Shown here: in pieces, positions 1-7,371 of the stretch
Layout: the number at the start of each line of letters is the position of its first letter
Numbering within the stretch: the stretch's first letter is position 1
Source of the DNA: Pseudoalteromonas sp.
GTDB lineage: Bacteria; Pseudomonadota; Gammaproteobacteria; Enterobacterales; Alteromonadaceae
NCBI RefSeq assembly: GCF_018402495.1
Contig: NZ_JAGYIU010000003.1
Span: forward strand, 186,001-250,000
Direction of reading: 5' to 3'
DNA: 64,000 nt
Made by a program: the position numbers and the translations under genes
The notes under the pieces: generated by a model
Seen by the model: only the letters and a program-made list of their open reading frames with translations
What the model was told of the DNA's origin: nothing
Databases searched by the model: none

Positions 1-23
1 ACGATTGTTGTGTTTGAGTTTAG

Positions 24-56
24 TGTTATGCGTTGTCAGCCCCTTAGGCGGGCGTT
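24..56 (+). repeat. right half of an attC site, interrupted by the IS
   Basis: A GC-rich arm ends in GGGCGTT, the usual right end of an integron attC site. It is cut off by the insertion sequence at 57. Joining it to 1917-1920 across the IS restores GTTAGCC, an attC-type core. The matching left arm is not in view and probably lies upstream of the window. This would be the site preceding the first complete cassette. Confidence 0.45.
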
Positions 57-74
57 GAGGCTGTAGAATTACTC
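57..74 (+). repeat. left terminal inverted repeat of the IS1182-family element
   Basis: GAGGCTGTAGAATTACTC matches the reverse complement of 1896-1913 at 17 of 18 positions. The single difference is T versus A at position 14. Confidence 0.85.
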
Positions 75-177
75 TTTTTAGGAACTGATTCTACGCATTT
101 GGCTTGATTGTTTTTTAACCTTGAATCCATTTGGTTACTGTGATCTAATAGATATTATTCACCCACGGTAAATTGTT

Positions 178-1716
178 ATGGCCAACTACAAGCCTGATTT
201 ATCCTGCCAAAATAAATTCATTCCTATCAATTTCGCTGAGCAAATTCTGCCAGGTACCTTTGAGTATGCGCTTTGTTATATTGTCGAAAATAAACTCGAC
301 TTGTCGGGCTTTGACGCGTGGTATAACAACGATAAAACGGGTGCAGCGGCGTATCCGCCCACGGTGATGTTAAAGATTATTTTACTCGGTTATGCGCATG
401 GGTTAATAAGTAGCCGCCGAATAGCCAAGGCCTGTGAGAACAATATTTTATTTATGAGTGTGTCGGGCGATATTCAGCCGCATTACACATCAATAGCGGG
501 TTTCGTGGCCAAAATGCATGAACAGATTGAGCCACTATTTACGCAAGTATTGATGATATGCGACGAAGAAGGGTTGATAGGCCGTAACATGTTTGCCATT
601 GATGGGTGCAAATTAAAGTCCAACGCAAGTAAAGAATGGAGCGGCACATTCGATGAGCTAGGGCGTAAAAAGCAAAACTAGAACGCGCGAGTAAACGTAT
701 TATCGAACGTCACCAATCACAAGATAGCCTGAGCGAAGAGCTGATAACTCAGGACTTAAAACAAAAAGAAAAGCTCGATAAAAGTGCAGATAAAATCACC
801 GCGTTCTTAGCAACCCACGAAGAGAAAAACAGGCAGTAAAGGCAAGCCTGTTAAAAGTAATATTACCGACCCCGATAGCGCGAAAATGACCACGTCAAAA
901 GGCACAATCCAAGGCTACAATGGGATAGCGATAAATGACGATAAACATCAAATTATACTGCAAGCACAGGCATGGGGCTCGGTGGGTGAGCAACAAACCT
1001 TGCAGCCAGCAGTTAAGCAATTAAAGCAGCAGCTTGATAAATTGAATACCGACAAATCAACAGACGAACAAACGATTAAGTTCACCGCAGACAGTGGGTT
1101 TAATAGCGAAGCGAATCTTGAATACATGGCGAAAAGTGGCTTTGATACTTACATTGCGGATAACCAATTTAGAAAACGAAACCCGTTATTTAAAGACAGC
1201 GAAACCTACGAAACAGAGCAAGAAAAACGCCGATTAAAACGCAGTAAAGGCAAGCCTCGCTTATTTACTTCAGAGGACTTCCATTATGATGAAACGACAC
1301 AAACCTGCCGCTGTCCCGCAGGCAATGACATGTGGCGAAGTGGTATCAATGTAAAAAGCCACAACCAAAAATACACGCGATTCTGCGGTTACTTAAAAGA
1401 TTGCAAGGTATGCCCACTGCAACAGCAATGTATGCGAAAGCCACCGATAAAAACAGGGCGGCAAGTACAGTTTAAAAATGATGAATCGCGTAAACAGCTA
1501 AGCTATATCGACAAAATGAAGGCCAAAATAGACAGCCCGATGGGGCGACGGCAGTACAGCAAACGACTTGGCTGTATAGAGCCGGTGTTCGGCAATATTA
1601 CGGTAAACAAAGGCATGAACAAACTGACCTTACGAGGACAAACGAAAGTGAATGCGCAATGGCAACTGTACTGCCTTGTTCATAACATAGAAAAGCTGCA
1701 AAACAGGCTGCATTAA
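178..1716 (+). pseudogene. IS1182-family transposase, two compensating frameshifts
   Basis: The gene would encode a ~512-residue DDE transposase. An intact N-terminal piece (178-681, DUF772-like, containing the first catalytic Asp region FAIDGCKLKSNAS) and C-terminal piece (886-1716, TADSGF with the second Asp, a Cys-rich insert CRCPAG and CKVCPLQQQC, and the distal Glu region GCIEPVFGN) are both visible. Between them the frame changes twice. The A-run at 667-671 appears one base short, and the A-run at 825-829 one base long; correcting both gives one continuous frame. A programmed -1 shift could explain the first event but not the second. Either both are mutations or they are homopolymer errors. 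The length without the indels is normal for the family. Confidence 0.85.
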
Positions 1717-1734
1717 AAAAGGGGAGCCCTTTTA
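1717..1734 (+). terminator. hairpin after the transposase gene
   Basis: Directly after the stop codon, AAAAGGG, loop GAG and CCCTTTT form a short stem that begins in A and ends in T, as in simple intrinsic terminators. Confidence 0.5.
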
Positions 1735-1895
1735 AGCCGAAATATAGCGACTTAAGCACCTGTAATTCCCTCTAAAACAGCCATTAAAACAATCGTACAT
1801 TCTCTTTTTCTATTTTAAGTAAACTAGCGATAACTGATTGAACCAAAATAGGAACTCGGCTATGGTTAATGCATCAATAAAAATAAATTAAAAAC

Positions 1896-1913
1896 GAGTT
1901 ATTCTACAGCCTC
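1896..1913 (+). repeat. right terminal inverted repeat of the IS1182-family element
   Basis: GAGTTATTCTACAGCCTC is the reverse complement of the left end with one mismatch. It is followed by GTT and then cassette sequence. Confidence 0.85.
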
Positions 1914-1936
1914 GTTAGCCATACATAAGGATCTGC

Positions 1937-2404
1937 ATGAGCGTTGTAGCAAAGGTTAAAAAATCAGTCTGGAATCTTGGCGCTATTCTATTTTTTATAT
2001 GGTTTGGATTTAAGGCCATAGGGTATGGAATGGATATTCTAGGAGTTGGAGGCCCATCATTCTGCTCATATACCGACGTAGCAGAATTTGCTTCCCCTAA
2101 TGGTAAAAAAATTGCGAAGCTTGGTTATTCGGATTGTGGAGCAACAACTAACTGGCAAACTGGAGTAAGCATCGTGGATGTGAAATCAGGCAAAGAGTAT
2201 AACGGATTCTTTGGGTTGGACGGCAAGCCTGAAAATTTAAAAGTGCTATGGACGTCAGATATAGAATTAACTTTTAGTGACTTTCCTGTAGATAAGTTAC
2301 TTTGGTTCAACCAAGATTATATGTCGGGTGTAAAAGTAAAAGTCGAGGCCAGTATGGCTAACAATCAAATTCATCCGACGCCAAAAAACGGCGCGGCTGA
2401 TTAG
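1937..2404 (+). CDS. cassette protein with one membrane segment and an attC-encoded tail
   Basis: This is a 155-residue protein of unknown function. One hydrophobic segment lies near the N terminus (about residues 14-34). A predicted extracytoplasmic domain follows, containing SPNGKK and SDCGATTN motifs that resemble small envelope proteins often carried in cassettes; this is recognition from memory, not a search. A ribosome site AAGGA lies about 6 bases before the ATG. The last 14 residues (NNQIHPTPKNGAAD) are encoded inside the attC site, and the stop codon falls in the attC right arm. So the gene has lost, or never had, its own stop before the recombination site. It is the first complete cassette after the IS. 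Confidence 0.7.
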   Translation: MSVVAKVKKSVWNLGAILFFIWFGFKAIGYGMDILGVGGPSFCSYTDVAEFASPNGKKIAKLGYSDCGATTNWQTGVSIVDVKSGKEYNGFFGLDGKPENLKVLWTSDIELTFSDFPVDKLLWFNQDYMSGVKVKVEASMANNQIHPTPKNGAAD

Positions 2405-2414
2405 AGCGTTAAGT
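2357..2414 (+). repeat. attC site 1
   Basis: A 58-bp site runs from GGCTAAC to GTTAAGT. The arms TCATCCGACGCC and GGCGCGGCTGA can fold with bulges around an A-rich loop. It resembles the shorter Vibrio-type attC sites, and the upstream gene ends inside it. Confidence 0.75.
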
Positions 2415-2428
2415 TGTATGGAGTCACT

Positions 2429-2710
2429 TTGCAAGAATTGCTGATTTTGCTAGTTATCATTTTAGTCAGTGCGCTTTTTTCATACAAAAGCAGCAAGCTG
2501 AAAGTAGCAGTCGTAGCGATTCTGACTAATTACTTGATGTTATTGGTATATTGGGCAGTAGGAATTTACCTAAATGACGAGTATGAACCTGAAATGGTGA
2601 TTGGCTGGTTTATTTTCGCTAGCTTAACTAGTTTCTTCGTTGTTCCAGCATCAATCACTTTTGCATGGGCAATTCGTAAATTGAACTATAGGTTTAACAA
2701 TGCAACTTAA
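2429..2710 (+). CDS. small cassette-encoded membrane protein
   Basis: About 93 residues with three hydrophobic segments: an N-terminal one (LLILLVIILVSALF), one around residues 30-48, and one near residues 58-78. The function is not recognised. The frame has no early ATG. A TTG at 2429 preceded by TGGAG (2419-2423) at suitable spacing is the likeliest start; a TTG at 2414, at the attC core, is the alternative. The gene fills its cassette, and its stop overlaps the left end of the next attC. Confidence 0.6.
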   Translation: MQELLILLVIILVSALFSYKSSKLKVAVVAILTNYLMLLVYWAVGIYLNDEYEPEMVIGWFIFASLTSFFVVPASITFAWAIRKLNYRFNNAT

Positions 2711-2791
2711 CAAACGCAGTCACAATCGGCCACTGCGTGGCCTGGACCTCAACCGCTGCGCGGGTTTCGGCCTGTGCTGCGGGCGTTATAT
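2705..2791 (+). repeat. attC site 2
   Basis: An 87-bp site with a left end ACTTAAC that fits RYYYAAC exactly, and a right end GTTATAT. Its GC-rich arms (AACGCAGTC, GGCCACTGCGTGGCC, CCGCTGCGCGGG) are strongly self-complementary, as expected for folded single-strand recombination sites. Confidence 0.85.
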
Positions 2792-2805
2792 AGCCTAAGA
2801 AACTT

Positions 2806-3210
2806 ATGAGAAATCTACTAATTGGGTTAACAACTGTCCTTGCCTGGGTGCCATCAACTTTACTGGTTGTACTCGCATGCTTCGCTTTAATTGGCGCGGT
2901 AGGTAGCATTTTTGATTTACCTATTACATTTAGCCTTAAATGGATTTTGACTTCACTATTTGGGATTGCTGGCTATATTGCTTTAACTTCGGTAAGTTGG
3001 GGTTTAAAGCTTAATCATAAAACACGGTTGGTATTTCTTATTTTAGGCTTCTTGGCTCTGGGATTTACCTATTGGTCAGGTGTTAAATTCGACGGTGAAA
3101 TGTTTAAACTTGGTAGTGGCTGGTTTGAGGTTTATTTGTTTTTATGCCCAGCTTTATTTTTACTAATTCATATAGTTTTGCACCTGCTTTGGTTACGCAA
3201 GGCTATATAA
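2806..3210 (+). CDS. cassette-encoded membrane protein, four predicted helices
   Basis: This 134-residue, very hydrophobic protein has about four transmembrane segments (roughly residues 5-30, 45-63, 73-90 and 106-130). No family is recognised. It starts at ATG 2806, 15 bases after the attC 2 core. It ends on the left end of attC 3, typical of a compact single-gene cassette. No promoter is evident inside the cassette. Confidence 0.6.
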   Translation: MRNLLIGLTTVLAWVPSTLLVVLACFALIGAVGSIFDLPITFSLKWILTSLFGIAGYIALTSVSWGLKLNHKTRLVFLILGFLALGFTYWSGVKFDGEMFKLGSGWFEVYLFLCPALFLLIHIVLHLLWLRKAI

Positions 3211-3304
3211 CAAATTGCTTAATTTCGTTCCGGCCACAAAAAAACGTGCCCTCCACTGGACTGCCTACGCTACGCTGCGGCAGCCAATTAGCAAAGCGTT
3301 ATGC
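3205..3304 (+). repeat. attC site 3
   Basis: A 100-bp site from ATATAAC to GTTATGC. Internal complementary arms AATTGCTTAA...CCAATTAGCAAAGCG and a central CTACGCTACGCTGCGG are visible. It overlaps the stop codon of the upstream membrane protein. Confidence 0.8.
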
Positions 3305-3315
3305 GCTAGGAATGT

Positions 3316-3759
3316 ATGAGCAATCCAAATAGTAAAGTGTTTGATTTTGTTGCCCACGAAATCAAAATAGACGGGCTTATAAAGCAATCGTTTGCTTCAT
3401 CTTATATGTCTAATGCCAAATGGCGTAAATGCCTTCAAATGCTCAACGAGGTGGCGCCTGATATACAGGTTATTTGGAAGTTTGTCGGCAGCCAAAACGA
3501 TGGTGTAAGGCACTCTTTACCAACTAACGAAGCCTTAGAAGAAAAATACCTTTCCAGTCGTTTTTGGTTTGGTCCGGCGTATTACAAAGAAATTGAGTGG
3601 TTGGAGTTCCCGAAAATTGGTAAGCCCTATGGAAAAGAGAAGATTCCCGGTGCTTTTTTTGATCAAGATTTAACTTCAGTCGTAGAATCATTAAACAAGG
3701 TTGGGCATTGGTATATAGTCAAAACAGATTTAGGGTTCAGGTTGTATGGGCACCAATAA
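3316..3759 (+). CDS. hypothetical cassette protein, possibly DUF6678-like
   Basis: This is a soluble 147-residue protein without a signal sequence or membrane segment. It contains a KWRKCLQML helix near residue 33, and a WFGPAYYKEIEWLEFPK strand region near residue 94. These recall the DUF6678 group of small uncharacterised proteins, but I cannot confirm the match. The ATG at 3316 follows attC 3 by 11 bases. The gene ends just before attC 4, so it is a one-gene cassette. Confidence 0.6.
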   Translation: MSNPNSKVFDFVAHEIKIDGLIKQSFASSYMSNAKWRKCLQMLNEVAPDIQVIWKFVGSQNDGVRHSLPTNEALEEKYLSSRFWFGPAYYKEIEWLEFPKIGKPYGKEKIPGAFFDQDLTSVVESLNKVGHWYIVKTDLGFRLYGHQ

Positions 3760-3762
3760 ATC

Positions 3763-3819
3763 GCATAACACGCAAAAAAGCCGCCATCAAAAATTTGCTC
3801 GGTGAGCTGGACGTTATAG
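3763..3819 (+). repeat. attC site 4 (less symmetrical)
   Basis: A 57-bp stretch from GCATAAC to GTTATAG lies between two cassette genes in the expected place. The internal arms are weakly complementary (GCCGCC against GCTCGGTGAGC), so the site may be degenerate. Confidence 0.55.
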
Positions 3820-3849
3820 TTCTGGTCAGATGCACACTTCAAAATTTAA

Positions 3850-3907
3850 TTACTACGCTATTCACGTATAGCTTGCTATCCATACGTTACTTGCGTACAC
3901 TTTGCTT
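3850..3907 (+). promoter_or_regulatory. probable cassette promoter for higB2-higA2
   Basis: Just upstream of higB2, CTTGCT and TACACT are separated by about 18 bases, giving a plausible sigma-70 promoter. Toxin-antitoxin cassettes usually carry their own promoter, unlike most cassettes. The call rests on position and rough consensus only. Confidence 0.4.
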
Positions 3908-4240
3908 ATGAAAAGTGTATTTGTTGAATCAACCATATTTGAAAAGTACCGAAATGGTTACCTCAGTGACGAGGAGTTTCGATTGTTCCAAGCTGAACTT
4001 ATGTCAAACCCGAAGCAAGGTGACGTAATTAAAGGTACTGGTGGTTTGCGGAAGATTCGAGTAGCAAGTAAAGGTAAGGGAAAGCATGGTGGTTCACGTG
4101 TTATCTATTACTTCCTCGATGAAAAGCGTCGCTTCTATTTGCTGACTATTTACGGTAAAAATGAAATGGCAGATTTAACCGCAGATCAAAAGAAACAGTT
4201 AAAAGCTTTTATGGAGGCGTGGCGCAATGAGCAATCGTGA
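3908..4240 (+). CDS. higB2: HigB2-type toxin (RelE/HigB mRNA interferase)
   Basis: This 110-residue protein starts MKSVFVESTIFEKYR and contains GTGGLRKIRVASKGKGK, IYYFLDEKRRFYLLTIYGK and a C-terminal AFMEAWRNEQ. It closely resembles the HigB2 toxin of the Vibrio cholerae chromosomal integron as I know it. The family cleaves mRNA on the ribosome. ATG 3908 is preferred over an in-frame TTG two codons earlier because the family begins MKS. The 3' end overlaps the antitoxin start by 14 bases, so the two are translationally coupled, toxin first. Such modules stabilise cassette arrays. Confidence 0.9.
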   Translation: MKSVFVESTIFEKYRNGYLSDEEFRLFQAELMSNPKQGDVIKGTGGLRKIRVASKGKGKHGGSRVIYYFLDEKRRFYLLTIYGKNEMADLTADQKKQLKAFMEAWRNEQS

Positions 4241-4541
4241 TCTATTTGCAGAGTTAAATTCTGCACTTGTTGAAGCTAAGGAGCATTCAGAGGGCAAAGT
4301 GACTCTGAAAACTCATCAAGTTAATGACATCAGTGAGCTAGATATCTCACCTGATGAAATTGTTAGTATTCGTGAGCAGTTTAATATGTCTCGTAGTGTA
4401 TTTGCTCGTTTACTGCATACATCATCGCGTACATTGGAAAACTGGGAGCAGGGGCGGAGCGCACCAAATGGGCAAGCTGTTACTCTTCTAAAGCTGGTAC
4501 AGCGCCACCCAGAAACTCTGTCGCACATCGCAGAGCTATAA
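4227..4541 (+). CDS. higA2: HigA2-type antitoxin (HTH-XRE)
   Basis: This 104-residue partner of the preceding toxin is expected to neutralise it and repress the operon. The N-terminal half is probably a flexible toxin-binding region. The C-terminal half is a Cro/C1-type helix-turn-helix: IREQFNMSRSVFARLLHTSS, then a recognition region RTLENWEQGRSAP near residues 73-85. It is close to HigA2 of the V. cholerae integron. A GGAG sits upstream of ATG 4227, inside the toxin gene. The stop overlaps the left end of attC 5. Confidence 0.9.
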   Translation: MSNRDLFAELNSALVEAKEHSEGKVTLKTHQVNDISELDISPDEIVSIREQFNMSRSVFARLLHTSSRTLENWEQGRSAPNGQAVTLLKLVQRHPETLSHIAEL

Positions 4542-4632
4542 CAAAGCATTTAGAGTGGTTCGCAACGCTTGGCAGTTTCGCTTCGCTCAAGTATAGCCAA
4601 GCGCTGATCACACCTTAATGCGGCGTTGAGGC
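4536..4632 (+). repeat. attC site 5, Vibrio-repeat-like
   Basis: A 97-bp site from CTATAAC to GTTGAGGC. Self-complementary arms CGCTTGGC...GCCAAGCG flank a small internal TTTCGCTTCGCTC loop. It is the most Vibrio-repeat-like site in the array and follows the toxin-antitoxin cassette. The right core contains the TTG that may start the next gene. Confidence 0.85.
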
Positions 4633-5106
4633 TGCAAAAATACGTGCTTCGATTATCCATATTTTGTGTAGCGCTATTAATGTGTTCTCGTAGTACTTTT
4701 AAAAATGAAGAGTACGTAAAATTTGAACCAATGTATATTTCTATAAACGGAACTAGACTATGGTTTCAAGATGAAGGAACTCCAAAAATGATTCTTTGTT
4801 CAGAGCATACTTGCTTCAGTACGGGGCAAGCTTATTGCGATGATAATGAATATTATTGTATTGATGACATGCTACTGAGAATGCGAATTCCAAAGAACCT
4901 TCAAGATATTCTGCCGGATAAAGTGACTGAAGATTATCGAACTGAAAATGTATGGAAAAAAGACGGGTATATATGAGGTAAATCCATTTGGCGGTGAAAG
5001 AATAATTCCAACTTATTCTGAGTATGAAACCGAAATGAGTATTTTTGGAACGAAGCGTACCGTTTACCAAATAACGTCGTATTTAGAAGTATTGGAGTCA
5101 AATTGA
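4626..5106 (+). pseudogene. cassette lipoprotein-like gene with one frameshift
   Basis: The first frame (4626-4976) has a short basic N terminus, a hydrophobic stretch and a Cys (CVALLMCS) like a lipoprotein signal, then an unknown domain. It stops after KKDGYI. Removing one A from the run at 4956-4961 continues the frame through YEVNPFGGERIIP to ..LEVLESN, ending at TGA 5104-5106, for ~159 residues. That stop overlaps the TTG start of the next gene (TTGA), so the corrected frame makes good sense. The start is likely TTG 4626, lying inside the attC 5 core; GTG 4644 is an alternative. The function is not recognised. Confidence 0.65.
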
Positions 5107-5429
5107 AGGTTTTTATCATATTACTCGGGTTGCTGGCTACGATTTCAAATGCGATGGAAGTAAAAGCTTCTGAAGGTGAAAATGTTGGCTACTCTTGCTT
5201 CAAAGAACCATCATGGCCAAAAGATGAAAGTAGTAGTTATTTGTGCGTATTCGAATTAAATACCGTTAGCCCATTTTATGATGAAGATAAACGAGCTAAT
5301 ACTATAAAAGGCTTTGTGAAATCACTGAGCTCAGAATGTGAAGTGTCTGACGCAATCGAAATGACAGATCCAAAGGCCACTATTGATCATGCAATGTTTT
5401 TAGTGGTTTATCATGTTAGGTGTAGTTAA
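5103..5429 (+). CDS. small secreted cassette protein
   Basis: This 108-residue protein has a clear signal peptide (MKVFIILLGLLATISNA) and four later Cys residues that could form disulfides. No family is recognised. It starts at TTG 5103, with GGAG 5 bases upstream. It overlaps the stop of the preceding (frameshifted) gene as TTGA, implying translational coupling. This two-gene cassette ends with attC 6. Confidence 0.6.
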   Translation: MKVFIILLGLLATISNAMEVKASEGENVGYSCFKEPSWPKDESSSYLCVFELNTVSPFYDEDKRANTIKGFVKSLSSECEVSDAIEMTDPKATIDHAMFLVVYHVRCS

Positions 5430-5435
5430 GCTAGG

Positions 5436-5510
5436 CTCTAACAAGCCAAGTCAGCGGGAATTTTACTCGCTGCAAAACACTCATAAAATCCCCTGCTAGG
5501 GGCGTTATGT
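5436..5510 (+). repeat. attC site 6
   Basis: A 75-bp site from CTCTAAC to GTTATGT. Complementary segments GCGGGAATTTTACTCGC and CCCCTGCTAGGGGCG are present, and it lies between two cassette genes. Confidence 0.75.
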
Positions 5511-5525
5511 TTACAAGGAGGTTTT

Positions 5526-5774
5526 ATGGAAGCACCATGGAACGGAGAAAAAGTTAATTTGTTTATTCGCTCTTTAGCAATAATATTTATCATTTGTGCA
5601 CTTATTGCGTTTAGTAGTTTGCTATTTGCGTTATTTGAGAGTGGTGAAATCACTCTCAATATCCTAGATTTTAGGTCTGTATTCGGTATGCTGGCAGCTC
5701 CTTATTGCTTCCTATTGTTTTTAAAAGTAGCGGTAACAGGTCATGCGCCAAAGTCATGGATTCCATGGAAGTAG
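5526..5774 (+). CDS. small cassette-encoded membrane protein
   Basis: This 82-residue protein has two predicted transmembrane segments (residues about 13-38 and 50-68) after a short polar N terminus (MEAPWNGEKVN). The ribosome site AGGAGG is perfect and 5 bases from the ATG, the strongest in the cassette array. No function is recognised. It is the last cassette gene on this side. Confidence 0.6.
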   Translation: MEAPWNGEKVNLFIRSLAIIFIICALIAFSSLLFALFESGEITLNILDFRSVFGMLAAPYCFLLFLKVAVTGHAPKSWIPWK

Positions 5775-5778
5775 TGCA

Positions 5779-5968
5779 AACATAACAACACGCCCTGAGG
5801 TGGACGACTAGTAAAATTTAGCTATTAATTGCAAATTTTAAAAGTGGTGAGCCTCTGAGTTTTAAGGCCGCTAAATACGTCGATTCATCGTAGGGTGTAT
5901 TCGTTTTCCAACACTTAAATACAATCCTTGTCCATTTAAATGCCAGTGATCTAATTATGCTGTTATGC
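5779..5968 (+). repeat. possible terminal attC remnant at the array boundary
   Basis: ACATAACAACACGCCC after the last cassette gene looks like an attC left end, and GCTGTTATGC at 5960-5968 looks like a right end. The 190-bp interval is longer than usual and its arms pair poorly. Either the site is degenerate or a short non-coding cassette has fused with the chromosome boundary. I see no gene here. Confidence 0.35.
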
Positions 5969-6284
5969 GGCTTACCCTTGGCTTTTTGTTGCTCATAATA
6001 CGCTTTAGCCTAAAACGAATAACGAATAGAAAAGCCTGCCCATTCCACAAATGTTTGCAAGTTATGCAGACACCCATCTTAAATTTTGTACTTTCAATGC
6101 TTTCAAACCATGCTTTAAGTAATATAAATAACAAGCAGGGTGTGCCATAGCAATTGCAAAAAAACGGCGGGTTAGTTTTGCTATTAACACTGTATTTCAT
6201 GTTGTGCGCGAAGGGTGTTTTTATTAAGACCTTTTATCAAAACCCCCGTCTAATGTTAAACTAACTAAAATTTAGCAAACTAAT
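5969..6284. other. intergenic, no gene seen
   Basis: This stretch between the cassette array and the first backbone gene is AT-rich toward its right end. Overlapping short frames are open on both strands, but none has a convincing ribosome site or protein character. Confidence 0.5.
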
Positions 6285-7238
6285 ATGGCTATGTCTTTTT
6301 ATCTTCCTTTAATTACCCCGCATTTTCAACGTATAGCCATTGGCGAAACCCTAACCTCACTTTGGAGCGGCTGCGGCCATATTGTGAAGTGTCAGCTTGA
6401 TGAGCAGGCCTGTGTGATTAAAGCGATTAAAGTACCCGATCACATTAATCATTCTAAAATTAAACAAAGTGCGTTTGCGCTTAACAGGAAACGTGACTCT
6501 TACCACGTTGAATATACCTTTTATCAGCAATTTAGTCATAAACTTCCCAAGCAAGCACAAAGCATTGATTGTATTAAAGCAATCAATAAGGTGGATGAGT
6601 ATGCCTTGGTGTTTAAAGATTTTTCAAAACAGGAATACACCCAAGCAACCGCTAATAATATAAAGGCGATATTAAAGTGGTTGGCATATTTTCATGCCTT
6701 TCATTTAAATGCACAGTTTGATGGTTTATGGGCGCAAGGAAGCTATTGGCATTTAGCTACGCGGCCAGATGAGTTTAATAACTTGCCTGAAAAGTCCGAT
6801 ATTAAACAGACTGCATCATTGTTAAACAGTGCGTTAAAGCAATGTGACTACCAAACGTTAATTCATGGTGATGCCAAGCTTGCTAATTTTGCAGCAAATA
6901 GCCAAGGGCATATACGCGGTTATGACTTTCAATATGTGGGTGCGGGTGTTGGGGTGGTAGATGTTATGTATTTTATGACCAGTTGTTTGGATGATTCTGA
7001 GCTTCACAAACACGCACAAACTTACCTCGACTATTATTTTAGTCAGTTTAAAAACGCACTTAGTCATTACCAACCAGCAGTGAATGCGGATGACGTTATT
7101 GCACAATGGGCTCATTTATGGCCGGTGGCGTGGGCAGACTTTTATCGGTTCTTACTTGGGTGGAGCCCCGAGCACAAAAAAATTAACGGCTACATGCAAG
7201 CCCAGGTAAATAATTGGTTAGCCAGTAACAACTCATAA
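6285..7238 (+). CDS. choline/ecdysteroid-kinase-like phosphotransferase
   Basis: This 317-residue protein belongs to the APH/CHK kinase-like superfamily. K46 in CVIKAIKV fits the ATP-binding lysine. HGDAKLAN (residues 194-201) is the catalytic loop, with D196 and N201. YDFQYVG (213-219) holds the metal-binding Asp. These motifs match EcKinase/DUF1679-type proteins, which phosphorylate small alcohol substrates. The substrate cannot be read from sequence. It is cytoplasmic and transcribed alone, with an AT-rich leader and ATG at 6285 or 6291. It is the first backbone gene after the cassettes. Confidence 0.75.
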   Translation: MAMSFYLPLITPHFQRIAIGETLTSLWSGCGHIVKCQLDEQACVIKAIKVPDHINHSKIKQSAFALNRKRDSYHVEYTFYQQFSHKLPKQAQSIDCIKAINKVDEYALVFKDFSKQEYTQATANNIKAILKWLAYFHAFHLNAQFDGLWAQGSYWHLATRPDEFNNLPEKSDIKQTASLLNSALKQCDYQTLIHGDAKLANFAANSQGHIRGYDFQYVGAGVGVVDVMYFMTSCLDDSELHKHAQTYLDYYFSQFKNALSHYQPAVNADDVIAQWAHLWPVAWADFYRFLLGWSPEHKKINGYMQAQVNNWLASNNS

Positions 7239-7371
7239 ACACAAAAAGTTGAACAGTTATGGCTAAATTAAATATTTTGGCACGAACTATGAAATCAGGG
7301 CTAAAATTAACAGTCAAACGGCCTGTTTTAATATAAAATACGTCAAATTTTTTATCACTAGGTTTATTACT

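Larger units (their letters stand above)
57..1913 (+). mobile_element. IS1182-family insertion sequence inserted in an attC core
   Basis: The 1857-bp element is bounded by inverted repeats GAGGCTGTAGAATTACTC and GAGTTATTCTACAGCC(TC), and carries one transposase gene. Length and transposase type fit the IS1182 family. GTT flanks it on both sides (54-56 and 1914-1916) and may be a short target duplication. Removing the IS plus one GTT rebuilds an attC right end, so it landed in the recombination core of a cassette array. The transposase reading frame is broken, so this copy is probably not autonomous unless the indels are sequence errors. Confidence 0.85.

Noticed and set aside
666..673. Programmed -1 frameshift signal in the IS transposase
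   Set aside because: The run is only five A, not the A-AAA-AAG heptamer. A second opposite indel is still needed downstream, so programmed shifting alone cannot give a full protein.
5955..6200. Overlapping short frames on both strands after the cassette array
   Set aside because: No ribosome sites, no recognisable protein features, and both frames mirror each other.
7300..7371. Sigma-70 promoter before upp
   Set aside because: TTAACA and TATAAA are 19 bases apart, which is poor spacing, and nothing else supports the choice.
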